From Gordionus sp. m RMFG-2023 (lineage: Eukaryota; Nematomorpha; Gordioida; Chordodea; Parachordodidae), in contig NC_088775.1 in NCBI RefSeq assembly GCF_954871325.1, positions 36,433,561-36,497,560 on the forward strand: a DNA stretch of 64,000 nucleotides. Direction: 5' to 3'. The notes beneath the pieces were generated by a model that was not told the DNA's origin, searched no databases, and saw nothing but the letters and a program-made list of their open reading frames with translations. Both the position numbers and the translations under genes were made by a program. Below, piece after piece: positions 39,901 to 48,579 of the stretch. Each line of letters starts with the position of its first letter. Position 1 is the first letter of the stretch.

Positions 39901-42900
39901 TAATTATAAATATAATATAATATAATATAGCGAATAAAAAGATATTTTTATTTATAAAAGATTTTTCTTATTAATCTTTAATAACAATTGTTTTGCAAAA
40001 TTTTCATCTGATAGACAGGAACACTTGGCAGTTAATACGGGATTAGCCATACTAAAAACGGGTACAGGGGTAGATGAGGGGATTGCTAATTATACTTAAT
40101 AAACAACTCTTTTAACATTGGGAATTTATTGAAAACATTTATTGTTCTGTCCTTTGCTTCAAAAAATTGAGATAAGTTATCCTCCTCCAATCATCCTCTA
40201 CATCCTCGTCATAAATGAGGATATATCGATATTAACATTCTTGCATTATCATTTCTAGCGTTTTCAATGCATTTTTTTAATAACGCTATAAGTTTATTTT
40301 TTATAGGTTAGTTCTGTTGAAGTTTTATCCATGGCAATTTAAGCTTGAATACTGGATGTATAATTGCAGAAAGAACATATTGATATTCTATGTTCATAAA
40401 AAAAATAAAATATATGTAATTAATTTGATAGTGATAGGTTTAATACTTTTTATTAATATCATTTAATACTACGTCTATCAATGGTTGACCTATTTTAGGC
40501 GACTAATTTTTTTTAATTTTAAAATAACTATCGTTATTGTTGGAAATAGCCCATATGCATTTTTTCTTCAAATTTAATGATTTTACAGTTATATTATATA
40601 AAATAAAATAATTAATATTACAATCAAATGTCGTTTTAAACTGGAGCTGAAGATTTTGAAAGAGATATGATACTTTTTGGTCACATTTTACATTTGATAA
40701 GTATTTATTTAGTTCCTTCAATACAGGATGTTACTGTAAAATATTTATCATATTTGGGCCATGGTAATGGTAATTCATCTGATTTTGAATTTTCAGAATC
40801 AGGTGATGATAAAATAATAATATCTGATATGAATATCGATTTATTAGTATTTTTTATTTTTTTGTAAAGAATATTATTATCGGATTCTGGGATTCATTTA
40901 TCGATTTTATTTTCTTTTGAAAAATATTATTTATTTTTTGATTAGGGGAATTATGAAAAATTGTTTTTGTTTTATATATCTAATGTATTTTAAATTTAAG
41001 GAGACTATATAATGTATTAATTTTTTGCTATCTACGAGAGTCGAACACAAACCTCCCGTTTCAAAGGTGTATGCTTTACGCATGCATTTACTTGAATATA
41101 ATTAAATTTAATATATTAATTATATATATATTAATTAATAGCTGATATTTTTAAAATTTTGCCTTTTATTACCATAACTCGCTGACAGTGTTGAAGGGTA
41201 ATTATTTAGTTTGTGTGTATGGTACTAAATATATTTTATTAATAAATTTTATAAAAATATTAAAATTTAGGAGAAAAAGAGGTAAAATTGTTGCAATATA
41301 GTGAGCATTAAGAGTATTAGAAATATCAAAATTTAAATTTGTGATGGTAATCATATTGGATAAAATTTAAAATAGAGATGCTTGAAGATTTTTGAATTTT
41401 AAATATGGGTTAGACATTGGCCTGAAATTTTTTTTTTACAGACATAGCTAGGCCTGATCAAAAAACCAACGCTCATGCAACTTTCATATTCTGATTGTAT
41501 AAATGAATTATGACTTTTACATATTTTATTTCATTTCTTAACTACCAAAATTATTATGGTCTTTGGCGGACTTGAGAAAATTTTCTCTACATGATTATGA
41601 GCATGAACCTGTTGGGAATTTTTTTATATTATATATCATAATATTTATATGGGTCTCAGGTAAAAGCTAATTTAAATATATTTTTACTCAAAAATTAGTA
41701 TTCACTATTAGTCCTAATGAGTTGGTCTTGGTCTGAAGTAGGATTGAGCGGGATTAAAAAGAATAAAAAATGAATATAGTTTTTAGAAATTTACTTATCT
41801 CCAGGCTTGATAAAAAATTTCAAAATTATTACGCGTTGGCCAGGTTCGAGAAAAATTTTTTCAAATTATTATGGGTGAGGCTGGGCTTGGAAAATATTTT
41901 TATGAATTATATTAGACTGGGTTTAGGGAAAATTTTTCAAAATTATTATCAGCTTGGACGCTTGGGAATTCTATTATCCACTATGGATCAGACATTGACC
42001 TAAAACAAATTTTTCTGCAAGCCTGGGGACCTGGCCTGAAGGGGGGGGGGGGGGGTTATAAGAATAAAAAGATATTATTTTCAAATAAACAACTATCATA
42101 AAAGTAGAGAGAAAAACTAAATAATTACCCCTCAACCCCGTCATTCTTGACGGGTTTTTAGCTAGTATAATTTTTTTCTCTGAATCACGAGAGAGATAAT
42201 ATAATAAAAGCTCAACATAAAATTGAGATGAAAAAGCTTTTTTGAAAATAAAGATATAGAATAAAATTTAATCGTGTAAAAGAAAAAAATATAACAGTGA
42301 TAACCAAAACATAACTATATCCATGCTTATGCTAATCTATTAAATATAAAAAAAATTGAAATGTGAAATATGAAAAACAGTTGATTTAAGATTTTTTTCT
42401 TAAAATATTCGGATTAATATAAATAAAATTGAACGAACGTTAAATTCGAACGCGTTCGTCATAAAAAAGGAATGCGTTCACGTTCAAAGTTCGTCAAAAA
42501 TAAAAGGAACGTCGTTCATCATTTTTTTCAAAAAAATAACTTCGTTCACGAGTGCGTTCAAAATGTACGCGTTCGTTTACAACACTATTTCTAATAGCTT
42601 CTGCTTCATCCTTCTTTCTTCTGGCTATAAAATAAAATAAAAGGTTGTTAAAACGACCCGATTAAGATTTTCAATAAAATAACATTATTTAAGCTTGGAG
42701 AAATGTTTTGAAAATCTATTTGCCAAATCTCGAGGCTTACATAATATTATTTTGACTTAAAATTTTAATCGGGTCGTTTCTAAAAATCGACCCAAGTTGA
42801 CAACCCTAGTCTAGGTGATCTTTTTGCTGGACATAAATTCTTTAAAGTAAAATCCTTACATATAAGAATTTTTTTTAATGTCTTATTAAGGCCTAACCCA

Positions 42901-44256
42901 GGTGAAGGTAGTTGACTGGGCATCTTTTAAGTAAAGTTTTAGGATATGGAGGGAGGGTTGCAGATATTACAGATAAAACTGCTCATTTATCAATTGTGTA
43001 AGGTGGCTGAAAAAACATCCAAAATGAGTTATACATTTTATTGGATGACATTGGTTGCCATATGTTACAATCTTTTGAATACTGAGGAGAATCGTGGTAT
43101 GGCAGATTATATTGTACAGGAATTTAATATAATTCCTGAATTGAATCCAGTAAAAATATATCCTTTAATTACCAATAATGCCCTCAGCATGAAAGCAGCT
43201 TAGAATTGTCAAAATTCATTTATAATCATATACAATGTTATGGATGTATAGCACATACATTGCAGTTATTCTTACATGATTTTGAATGTTTAATGCCTTC
43301 AGTTACCATATATCAATAATGAAAAAAATTATTACATTTTTTAAGAAAAAACACATACTAGCTGCAGTATTTTCCTATAATAAAAATCAATAGGGTATTA
43401 TAAAATGCAAAAAACGTTTAAGCAAAATCTGATTTAAAATACATTTGAGGGTAAAATAGGTAAAACACAAGAAATAACAATTGTAATTATTTATAAATAA
43501 ATAATATATAATATAGAACAAACCACCTCAATCTTTAAGATCAGATACTTGTTGAGTACCAGTTCATAGTACATCTAAAATATTTTCTAACTTTATGCCA
43601 ATACAATGTTTTAAGAATAAGAAAAAAATGTCAAAACATTATTCTATGAATTAAAAGCTAAATTGGAGATAGCCTTGGTTATTAAGTGAAAGCAATATTC
43701 TAACCTATGCTAAAATTATTGCATAAATTTTAAAATTATATTTAAAATAGTTTTTATAAAATTAAGTAATCTTATAGGTTAGCTAAATTTCTAAATAGTT
43801 ACTGTTGAAAGCCTTTGATATTCCTTTAATCTTTCAGGAGTAGAGGCCAAAAATAGCCCACCATTTTCAAACCATCCAGTACTTATACCAGTTTCAGTTT
43901 CAAGAGACTTCATTAACCATCTTGTATAATTTAACAATTGGATCTCAATATCATTTGGTCTTAAGCGCCACAATAATCCTTAATTTGATATTTTTACTTT
44001 ATTATATAATACTCAATACCTGCTGTATGCCATGTGGTGCCACATGTTATGCTATCTTTTTCAAACAATGCAATATTTTTAATTCCCTCCTTAACTAAAT
44101 GGTAAAGCAAACTGCATCCAAACACACCTCCACCAATAACAACCACATCAAACTCTTTAGATGCATCCACATTTTTAAAATACTCTTGAGATTTTAGAAC
44201 ATGTGTATTCAGGTAATTACATAAAGCATTTGTAAATATGTATCTATTTTGGCCAA
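15794..44256 (-). CDS. Sarcosine dehydrogenase (mitochondrial), partial gene of 11 exons
   Basis: SARDH is a mitochondrial matrix flavoenzyme that oxidatively demethylates sarcosine to glycine, passing electrons to ETF and the one-carbon unit to tetrahydrofolate. Eleven minus-strand exons (listed separately) join with matching phases into about 777 residues that follow human SARDH in order. The order is: FAD-binding Rossmann motif [17 protein letters not shown], the TWHTAG segment whose histidine carries covalent FAD in the related dimethylglycine dehydrogenase, [46 protein letters not shown] (FAO_M domain), [13 protein letters not shown], and [12 protein letters not shown] (GCV_T, folate binding). 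The human protein is 918 residues. The presequence exon and the last 150-200 residues were not found here. Relative to human there are extra residues in the exons at 34045-34503 and 23099-23425. All introns are GT-AG and the exons are open, so the gene looks functional. The closest alternatives, DMGDH and PDPR, fit less well. Confidence 0.93.
16494..17802. mobile_element. Non-autonomous hAT in SARDH intron
   Basis: The ends CAGGGTTTCAAGG and TGACAGGTCAAAATT (right end read inverted, after CAGGGT) share the first seven bases. They are flanked by near-identical octamers atcacgat (16486-16493) and atcatgat (17803-17810), seven of eight matching. The right subterminal part carries cccggccgaaggccg and a poly-G run, and matches the element that begins at 63440. 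No transposase was recognised in its 1.3 kb. Confidence 0.7.
17904..18054 (-). CDS. SARDH exon j
   Basis: It encodes [20 protein letters not shown] and [10 protein letters not shown], matching YYLAMGGAVAQHNWSH and MISIQGP in human SARDH. Phase 1 in and phase 2 out; donor AAG|GTAATA. Confidence 0.95.
18055..19423. other. Intron sequence without gene
   Basis: Extremely AT-rich. A short tandem duplication of ttaaattgatttttcgttta units lies at 18752-18830. Nothing else could be recognised. Confidence 0.55.
19432..19856. mobile_element. hAT MITE with perfect target duplication
   Basis: A 425-bp element. The ends CAGTGGCGTAGCTACGG and CTAGCTACGCCACTG are inverted, and both sides carry ataatatt (19424-19431 and 19857-19864). 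It is non-coding. Near the right end lies a perfect GC hairpin, CCCGGCC-GAA-GGCCGGG, followed by cccgttaaagggggtctggg. Confidence 0.92.
19990..21800 (+). mobile_element. Degenerate PIF/Harbinger copy
   Basis: Related to the copy at 48580-50905: both carry YMRMTK, and both share the phrase gcaggacttttgggaataat. At 20463-20510 the plus strand encodes [14 protein letters not shown], the first catalytic-aspartate block of Harbinger transposases. The remaining DDE blocks and most of the MADF partner are lost. The right end holds atcgcggcgact and aaatcgcgcgat motifs like the sibling copy. The left end is missing. A 31-bp unit with aatataaatatatataaaat is repeated three times at 20857-20955. Boundaries are approximate. 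Confidence 0.7.
22824..22997. mobile_element. Short hAT MITE
   Basis: The 174-bp element begins TAGTGTTGTTAAATCACC and ends GGTAATTTAGCAGCACTA, imperfect inverted copies. The flanking octamers tgctttat and agttttat match at six of eight. Non-coding, about 100 bp from the SARDH exon at 23099-23425. Confidence 0.75.
23099..23425 (-). CDS. SARDH exon i: start of GCV_T domain
   Basis: It encodes [53 protein letters not shown] and a serine-rich tail. About 20 residues ([16 protein letters not shown] and on) before ADWLF are extra relative to human SARDH. The antisense frame at 23180-23455 is a shadow. Donor TTG|GTAATT. Confidence 0.94.
23426..24769. other. Intron sequence without gene
   Basis: It has less extreme composition than the neighbours near 23500-24010, with recurrent ggttt phrases. 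No protein motif or clear repeat end was seen. Confidence 0.45.
24770..25055 (+). pseudogene. hAT transposase C-terminal fragment
   Basis: The plus strand reads [19 protein letters not shown] followed by [16 protein letters not shown], the W...LA.LARKVL.IPATS signature of the hAT dimerisation domain. It breaks off before the ER.FS motif. No ends were identified. Confidence 0.75.
25306..25489 (-). CDS. SARDH exon h
   Basis: It encodes [20 protein letters not shown], then [15 protein letters not shown] and LKNDYTF. Acceptor acaacag, donor TCG|GTTGAT (phase 1). It follows a 5.3-kb intron that contains the Ty3/gypsy fossil. Confidence 0.94.
25490..26199. other. Intron sequence without gene
   Basis: No recognisable gene. 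The stretch may include the outer part of the retroelement that follows, but no boundary is visible. Confidence 0.4.
26200..28215 (+). mobile_element. Ty3/gypsy LTR retrotransposon fossil
   Basis: It lies antisense to SARDH in an intron. Parts in order: a possible 5' LTR ending just before 26590, a primer-binding-site-like TGGTGCCGTGACCAGGAT there, gag remains with two zinc knuckles (about 27110-27220), and pol remains covering reverse transcriptase (about 27390-27990) and the start of RNase H (about 28090-28180). Integrase and 3' LTR were not found. Clearly broken with many breaks; probably old. Confidence 0.75.
28216..29404. other. Intron sequence without gene
   Basis: AT-rich. A perfect 11-bp inverted pair, ttaacctcgtg and cacgaggttaa, lies at about 29088-29139 and could form a hairpin. 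No coding or transposon signature. Confidence 0.5.
29405..29575. repeat. Tandem duplication, unit about 82 bp
   Basis: Two almost identical copies side by side, each starting aaatttagaaatataaaaaa and ending ttgtttattattt. The close match suggests a recent duplication. Confidence 0.9.
29576..30746. other. Intron sequence without gene
   Basis: No recognisable protein; the minus frame 30405-30608 matches nothing I know. A run of nine G at about 30067 may mark a transposon end without a visible partner. Confidence 0.45.
30747..30888 (-). CDS. SARDH exon g
   Basis: It encodes [19 protein letters not shown], then [19 protein letters not shown], the start of the FAO_M domain and one of the most conserved blocks of SARDH. 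Donor CAG|GTGAGC, close to consensus. Confidence 0.95.
31184..31361 (-). CDS. SARDH exon f
   Basis: It encodes [29 protein letters not shown] and [14 protein letters not shown], the end of the FAD domain. It is flanked by introns of 148 and 295 bp. Donor ACG|GTGCGA, phase 2. Markedly GC-richer than its surroundings. Confidence 0.94.
31510..31648 (-). CDS. SARDH exon e
   Basis: It encodes [18 protein letters not shown], then [14 protein letters not shown]. The acceptor tatcatag|aaaact is chosen because it is the one that keeps phase 0 with exon d; a nearer AG at cttcatcag would break the frame. Donor ATG|GTAACA, phase 1. Confidence 0.88.
31711..33599 (-). mobile_element. TTF-type hAT remnant in SARDH intron
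   Basis: The ends CAGGCGCGTAGCCAGGAATT and, inverted, CAAGAGGGTAGCCAGTAGG are flanked by aaaactct and ataaccct (six of eight). The left tip closely matches the hAT at 56232-58196. Minus-strand transposase remains at about 32560-32950 read [18 protein letters not shown] and [17 protein letters not shown], the middle region of DUF4371-type hAT transposases. The coding region is decayed and the dimerisation domain was not found. Confidence 0.75.
34045..34503 (-). CDS. SARDH exon d
   Basis: The largest exon, 153 codons, phase 0 at both ends. It holds [42 protein letters not shown] and [12 protein letters not shown]. Between the HSYVLSE segment and PNIRDHD there are about 20 residues ([12 protein letters not shown] and on) with no counterpart in the human protein. 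Another stretch after [10 protein letters not shown] is also longer. Donor AAC|GTAATC. Confidence 0.94.
34837..35016 (-). CDS. SARDH exon c
   Basis: Sixty codons, phase 0 at both ends: [12 protein letters not shown], then [18 protein letters not shown]. It corresponds to the LYVPHDGTMDPAGTC region of the human enzyme. Donor AAG|GTTAAA. It follows an 8.8-kb intron full of hAT elements. Confidence 0.93.
35335..35555. repeat. Dispersed repeat, inverted partner at 51260-51475
   Basis: From agctatgttttataatcgta through agctcatgagaaaatt to taccca near 35525, this reads as the reverse complement of 51260-51475. Both lack coding potential. Probably a shared part of a non-autonomous transposon. Confidence 0.75.
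35788..36317. mobile_element. Non-autonomous hAT, 530 bp
   Basis: The inverted tips CAGCGTCTACATGACAGG and TCATGTAGACGCTA are flanked by tgtatgca (35780-35787) and tgtgtgca (36318-36325), seven of eight. It contains a poly-C run at about 36212. The frame at 35783-35980 is not a gene. Confidence 0.75.
36326..39045 (+). mobile_element. hAT element with decayed transposase
   Basis: The right tip, inverted, reads CAGAGTTGTTAAAAAATAC. Both ends carry runs of gtatctagatac-type motifs (36345-36450 and 38940-39015). The left tip itself is not clear, possibly removed by the neighbouring insertion. It sits antisense to SARDH in the 8.8-kb intron. Confidence 0.7.
37080..38740 (+). pseudogene. hAT transposase remains
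   Basis: Landmarks in order: [18 protein letters not shown] at about 37100 (start of the catalytic region), then [14 protein letters not shown] at about 37735 (the C..H..NL insertion block). The dimerisation motif [14 protein letters not shown] lies at about 38645. Pieces lie in different frames with stops between, and at least one spacer looks intronic. The hydrophobic minus frame at 37083-37328 is an antisense shadow of the first block. Confidence 0.8.
39060..39117. repeat. Duplicate of the hAT right end
   Basis: The stretch from gctgtttagccgatgtatg through caactctgctgggta repeats the terminal 55-60 bp of the element just to its left (38992-39050), including the bases beyond the tip. So this is a local duplication spanning the junction. 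Confidence 0.8.
39118..39720. other. Intron sequence without gene
   Basis: AT-rich; nothing recognised. Confidence 0.5.
39721..42587. mobile_element. hAT element, worn left end
   Basis: The right end is rich in GAACG motifs and closes GCGTTCGTTTACAACACTA, a typical hAT tip, followed by tttctaat (42588-42595). The left side has tttctaaa (39713-39720), then a shortened tip ctgtaaac and a GAACG-rich patch at 39742-39780. The left tip appears to have lost several bases. The frame at 40667-40867 has no recognised domain. Confidence 0.5.
41184..42142. mobile_element. Inverted-end element inside the hAT
   Basis: Both ends carry gggtaattatttagttt in opposite orientation, next to gacagtgttgaa on the left and ccccgtc on the right. 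No target duplication was found. Inside, at about 41565-42030, a degenerate unit resembling ggcttgagaaaatttttcaa then aattattat is repeated, followed by a run of G at about 42042-42055. Confidence 0.5.
42641..42806. mobile_element. Short MITE
   Basis: The ends AGGTTGTTAAAACGACCCG and, inverted, AGGGTTGTCAACTTGGG share an inner match on acgacccgattaa. About 166 bp, non-coding. No clear duplication flanks it. Confidence 0.55.
42946..43330 (+). pseudogene. hAT transposase fragment
   Basis: The plus strand reads [12 protein letters not shown], then [15 protein letters not shown] (the catalytic DN..N position, here NN) and, in another frame, [15 protein letters not shown]. The order and spacing fit the middle of a hAT transposase. 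A stop follows MKAA. No ends were found. Confidence 0.65.
43331..43802. other. Intron sequence without gene
   Basis: AT-rich tail of the 8.8-kb SARDH intron. Nothing recognisable. Confidence 0.5.
43803..43978 (-). CDS. SARDH exon b
   Basis: Separated from the previous exon by an intron of only 41 bp (43979-44019). It encodes [16 protein letters not shown] through [14 protein letters not shown] to [10 protein letters not shown], matching the LLWQLRPSD and TGW.QNGGLFIAS block of human SARDH. Donor ACA|GTAACT, phase 0. AT-rich like exon a. Confidence 0.92.
44020..44256 (-). CDS. SARDH exon a: FAD-binding motif
   Basis: The acceptor is a pyrimidine-rich tract ending attgaag and the donor is CAG|GTATTG. 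It encodes about 79 residues including the GxGxxG motif in [17 protein letters not shown], then [17 protein letters not shown]. It opens with two bases completing a codon from an exon not found upstream. Its composition is clearly more AT-rich than that of the downstream exons. Confidence 0.92.
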
Positions 44257-45047
44257 CTTCAATAAAGATAGTAATGAAATTAAATATATTTATAAAAATT
44301 TACATTTGTTTAAAAACATATGGTTACAGTGTTAAAAAAGCAAATAAGCTAAAATGGCTGTCAAAATGGCCCATATAAGTTTGAAGCGAGAGATTGTCAT
44401 TGGAGATTTCAGATTTTACTATTTAAAGTAAATTATTTAATATTAAATTAATTTAATATAAATAAAAATTTATTAATATAAATATTAGAAAATAATTCTA
44501 TTAATTAGTCATATAAATTAATAATATAATATAATATTATAAAAAATTTATATAATAATAAATACATAGTATAATATAATTTTAATTTTAATATATTTAA
44601 TATTAAGATATAAAGAAAATTATGTAAATTAATAAATGTATTATATTGTAAGATTATAAAATTTTATTATAATATAATAATTAAATATTTTTTACATAAT
44701 TATTATAATTTATTTAATATACTTATAATATATATTGCATATTTTAATATTATTGATATATTTAATATAATTAATTTAAAATGAAATAATAAATAGAATT
44801 TATTCAATATTTTATATATTTTTTAAAATAATTTATATTAGATGATATTAAAACAATTTTCTTCTGCATTAGAGAACTTATCTATTTAATAATAGAACTA
44901 TATATTAATTTTTTTGTAATATTTATTTTAAAAAAATAACCAAGAATGGTAAAACTAGTAGCCATTTACCTACGTCGTTTTGTGAATATAATTTCATGAG
45001 ACTTATAGATGGGTAGAAAATAAAAATAAATTTGAGGGTAAAGGGGT
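44257..45047. other. AT-rich sequence upstream of SARDH exon a
   Basis: Mostly A/T with repeated taatataat phrases. No presequence exon or promoter could be recognised. Confidence 0.5.
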
Positions 45048-45670
45048 AATAGATATTTATTATTTCTATAAATATCACATTTACTCGTATATTTTAATTT
45101 TTTTATTATTTCTAATGATTAATGGGATAATTAATTTTTTTTGCTAGGAACTCTATAATTAAAATTTTTATAGTAGGTATTTATACTTATTATTCCTTCA
45201 AATATCTTATTTATGCAAATTTTTTTTGAGATTTCTAATAATTAATGGGATTGTTTATTTTTTTTTTATTGGAACTCTATAAATAAAATTTTTATAGTAG
45301 GTATTTATACTTAATATTCCTTCAAATATCTTATTTACTCAAATTTTTCTTGAGATTTCTAATAATTAATGGGATCGTTAATTTTTTTTTTATTGGCACT
45401 CTATAAATAAAATTTTTATAGTAGGTATTTATATTTATTATTCCTTCAAATATCTTATTTACTCAAATTTTTCTTGAGATTTCTAATAATTAATGGGATC
45501 ATTAATTTTATTTTATTGGAACTCTATAAATAAAATTTTTATAGTAGGTATTTATACTTATTATTCCTTCAAATATCTTATTTACTCAAATATTTTTGTT
45601 ATTTCTAATATAGGATCGTTAATTTTTTTTCTTACTAAGAACTCCTTTATTAAAAATTTTATGTAAATAT
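45048..45670. repeat. Tandem array, unit about 123 bp
   Basis: Four full copies and partial ones at each end, recognised by tctaataattaatgggat, ataaaatttttatagtaggt and ccttcaaatatcttattta. Unit starts at 45111, 45234, 45358, 45482 and 45604. Confidence 0.92.
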
Positions 45671-46194
45671 TTATATAATATCATTATGGCTACAAATGAA
45701 TATTTCTTTTTATTTCGAGTGCATATGACAACACAAAAGATTAAATAATTATTGATTAAGAAATTTTTCTGAAAATTCGCGAATATAATTTTATTTATTC
45801 ATGCCTGTGTAGACAATATTAAAAATGTATTTTATAAGAATTTAATTACATATATATATATATATATCTGGAATAAAAAAATAATTTTATAATAGTGCGC
45901 GAAACAATAATATAAACGTACAATATGAAAGATGTTTGAATTGAAATAAATTAAACAAAAAATATATCGACAATAATAAGTTATACAAACTGATAAAAAA
46001 AATTATACAAAGGAAGGGTTTAGTGTACTATTCAAGCATTCCAACGTCATTAACATTATTATTAGTATTATGTACTTTTACCATATAAAGCTCTCCACAA
46101 ATGATGATATAGCAATAGTTGAGGAACATAACATAGATTTTGAAATTGGAATATACCATTTCAGCCAAACCCAACTACAATAAAATAACTTGGA
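45671..46194. other. No gene seen
   Basis: AT-rich, including a TA microsatellite at about 45850-45868. Confidence 0.5.
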
Positions 46195-46470
46195 TCAACA
46201 ATAACGATATTTTTTTACTGATATCAAAAAAAATATAAAACAAATATTGTGCGAGGTAAGGAGGGCTCGATTGAATAACGCGTGCCATAATTGTTTTTCC
46301 GACAAAAATGTTGGTAAGGTTCTAGGATGTCGCATCGCACAGGAATCTAATTTCCTTTCGCGCATAACCTTTTTATATATTTTATGTAAACTTAAATATT
46401 TATTTAATTTTGTTTGATTTTTTAATTCATTTAACGTAAGTAAAGGTATAATACTCTTCATCATTCTCAT
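46195..46470 (-). CDS. Unrecognised ORF, 91 codons
   Basis: It starts MRMMKSIIPLLTLNELKNQT and has a GC-richer middle with MRHPRTLPTFLSEKQLW. The basic N-terminus and the position 1.9 kb upstream of SARDH exon a, on the same strand, allow it to be the missing presequence exon. However, no good donor in the phase required by exon a is visible. It may equally be a chance frame or a transposon remnant. Confidence 0.25.
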   Translation of the reverse strand: MRMMKSIIPLLTLNELKNQTKLNKYLSLHKIYKKVMRERKLDSCAMRHPRTLPTFLSEKQLWHALFNRALLTSHNICFIFFLISVKKYRYC

Positions 46471-46884
46471 AATTACGTTGCTTTGTCATCGTAAAATGAC
46501 TACCTAATATAACCCTTCCCTTACAACTTTGTAAACGACATTTATTGCGAAGATATAAATATTTATTTGAATAGATTAAATTATTATTAAATTTAGATGT
46601 AATAAATTACTAGGGGAACTTTTTTTAAAAAAAATAATATTTGATTTTCTTGATAATTAGCTTTGTTTAAAAATAATGAATATAAATATCAAAATAATAT
46701 ATTATGATACTTGAATTTGTTGTAAGATTAATAACTCCATGTTCATAAATAGCTGCTTAAATTTTTATTATAATCATTAGTATGTAAAATTATATCTTAC
46801 ATAAATGGGTTTCATTTTCATTACTATGCATAACATGGTTTTCATTTCCATTACTATGTAAAACATGGGTTTCATTTTGATCAA
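46471..46884. other. No gene seen
   Basis: AT-rich sequence. Three diverged copies of a phrase with ggtttcatttt and cattactatg lie at 46806-46880. Confidence 0.5.
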
Positions 46885-47285
46885 CTTTGTTTTAAGATAG
46901 TTATAAATATATAAATAATTATGGTACTTAGACTTGTTGTAAGGCTGTTAGGTAGATAGTTATAATCATGATCACAAGCTTTGTTTTAAGATAGTTATAA
47001 ATATATAAATAATTATGGTACTTGACTTGTTGTAAGGCTGTTAGGTAGATAGTTATAATCATGATCACCAGCTTTGTTTTAAGATAGTTATAAGTATATA
47101 AATAATTATGGTACTTAGACTTGTTGTAAGGCTGTTAGGTAGATAGTTATAATCATGATCACCAGCTTTGTTTTAAGATAGTTAAAAATATTTAAATAAT
47201 TATGGTACTTAGACTTCTTGTAAGGCTGTTAGGTAGATGGTTATAATCTTTATCACCAGCTTTGTTTTAAGATAATGAATGTAAA
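46885..47285. repeat. Tandem array, unit 94 bp
   Basis: Copies start at 46885, 46979, 47072, 47166 and 47260 with ctttgttttaagatag. Each carries ggtacttagacttgttgtaa and ggctgttaggtagatagt. Four full copies and a partial one, well matched. Confidence 0.94.
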
Positions 47286-47734
47286 TATAGATAAAAATTC
47301 ACTTTGACATTCATTTGTAACATAAATTCTTCCATCTGTCTGAGTAAATTGGTCAATTAAATTGTCTTCAGCTAAGTAAAATAAAAATTTTCATATTTCT
47401 ATTCATCATAAACTTTGTGTTGATATTGATTTGAATTTTTGCTGGTAGCAATTTGGATCTTTAATACATTTAATTTATATACATTTAAAAATATTTTATC
47501 TACCAGTACACTCTTTAAATATACTAAATACATTACATTTGAGTATGCCTTTCCCTTTTCATGATGCTTTTGAGCATTCATAATAAGTAGTTGATTCATT
47601 ATAATATTTATGTAAACGGAAATTTGGTGGAATTGGCATCTACAATTATATATAATTTATATAGCCATTTTTGAATAAAATATACTTTTATTTTTGAATT
47701 CTAAAGTAAAGTTTCTTTTTTTACTGTATTCATA

Positions 47735-48430
47735 AAAGCTTGTAAACTGAGTAATAAATAGCTGCAATATAATAAGATACTTATAAGATTTATGGATTAT
47801 TGAATTATAAAGTAAGGTTACTCTTCCTTTTTTTTACTGCAATATGGTTTAATTGTAATATTCATAAAAGCTTGTAAATTGAGTAATAAAAAGCTGCAAT
47901 ATAATAAGATTTTTAAAAATATAGTAAATATACTTTTACAGTTATTTAGCCTAATTGATAATAAAGAGCTGCAATGTGATATTTATAAAAGCTTTTAAAA
48001 TGAGCAATAAAGAGCTGCAATATAAGATATTTAAATATAAAATAAATATACTTTTACTATAATTTTGCTTAATTGATAATAAAGAGCTGCAATATAGTAA
48101 GATTTTTAAATATATAGCAAATATACTTTTCCTGTTATTTAGCTTAATTGAGCAATAAAGAGCTGCAATATGATATTTATAAAAGCTTGTAAATTGATCA
48201 ATAAAGCTGCAATATAAGATATTTAAACATAAAATAAATATACTTTAACTGTAATATAGCTTAATTGAGCAATAAAGAGCTGCAATATATTTATAAAAGC
48301 TTGTAAATTGAGCAATAAAGAGCTGCAATATAAGATATTTAAACATAAAATAAATATACTTTTACTGTAATATAGCTTAATTGATAATAAACAGCTGCAA
48401 TTTGATATTTATAAAAGTTTATAAATTAAG
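47735..48430. repeat. Degenerate satellite with GAGCTGCAATAT
   Basis: The phrase gagcaataaagagctgcaat recurs about nine times, with ttataaaagcttgtaaatt and aaataaatatacttttactg alternating at roughly 60-120 bp. It is a higher-order or worn tandem array ending beside the Harbinger copy at 48580. Confidence 0.85.
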
Positions 48431-48579
48431 CAGTAAGCTTAAGATATTTGAGCATGCAAAAAGCTTAAGGAAATTTAAGCATATAAATTTTAAGCTTATC
48501 CGAAATTTACCGAAAAGTTTACCGACAAAATTCCCTAATTATAACTAAAAAATAGTAAAGGCGGTGCGATACGAAAACA

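Noticed and set aside
41030-41095. tRNA-like stretch on the minus strand with a GTTCGACTC box
   Set aside because: The T-arm and anticodon stems do not pair and there is no A box, so it is not a tRNA gene; at most a worn SINE piece.
41770-42003. 77-codon plus frame
   Set aside because: Product of a degenerate tandem repeat; no domain.
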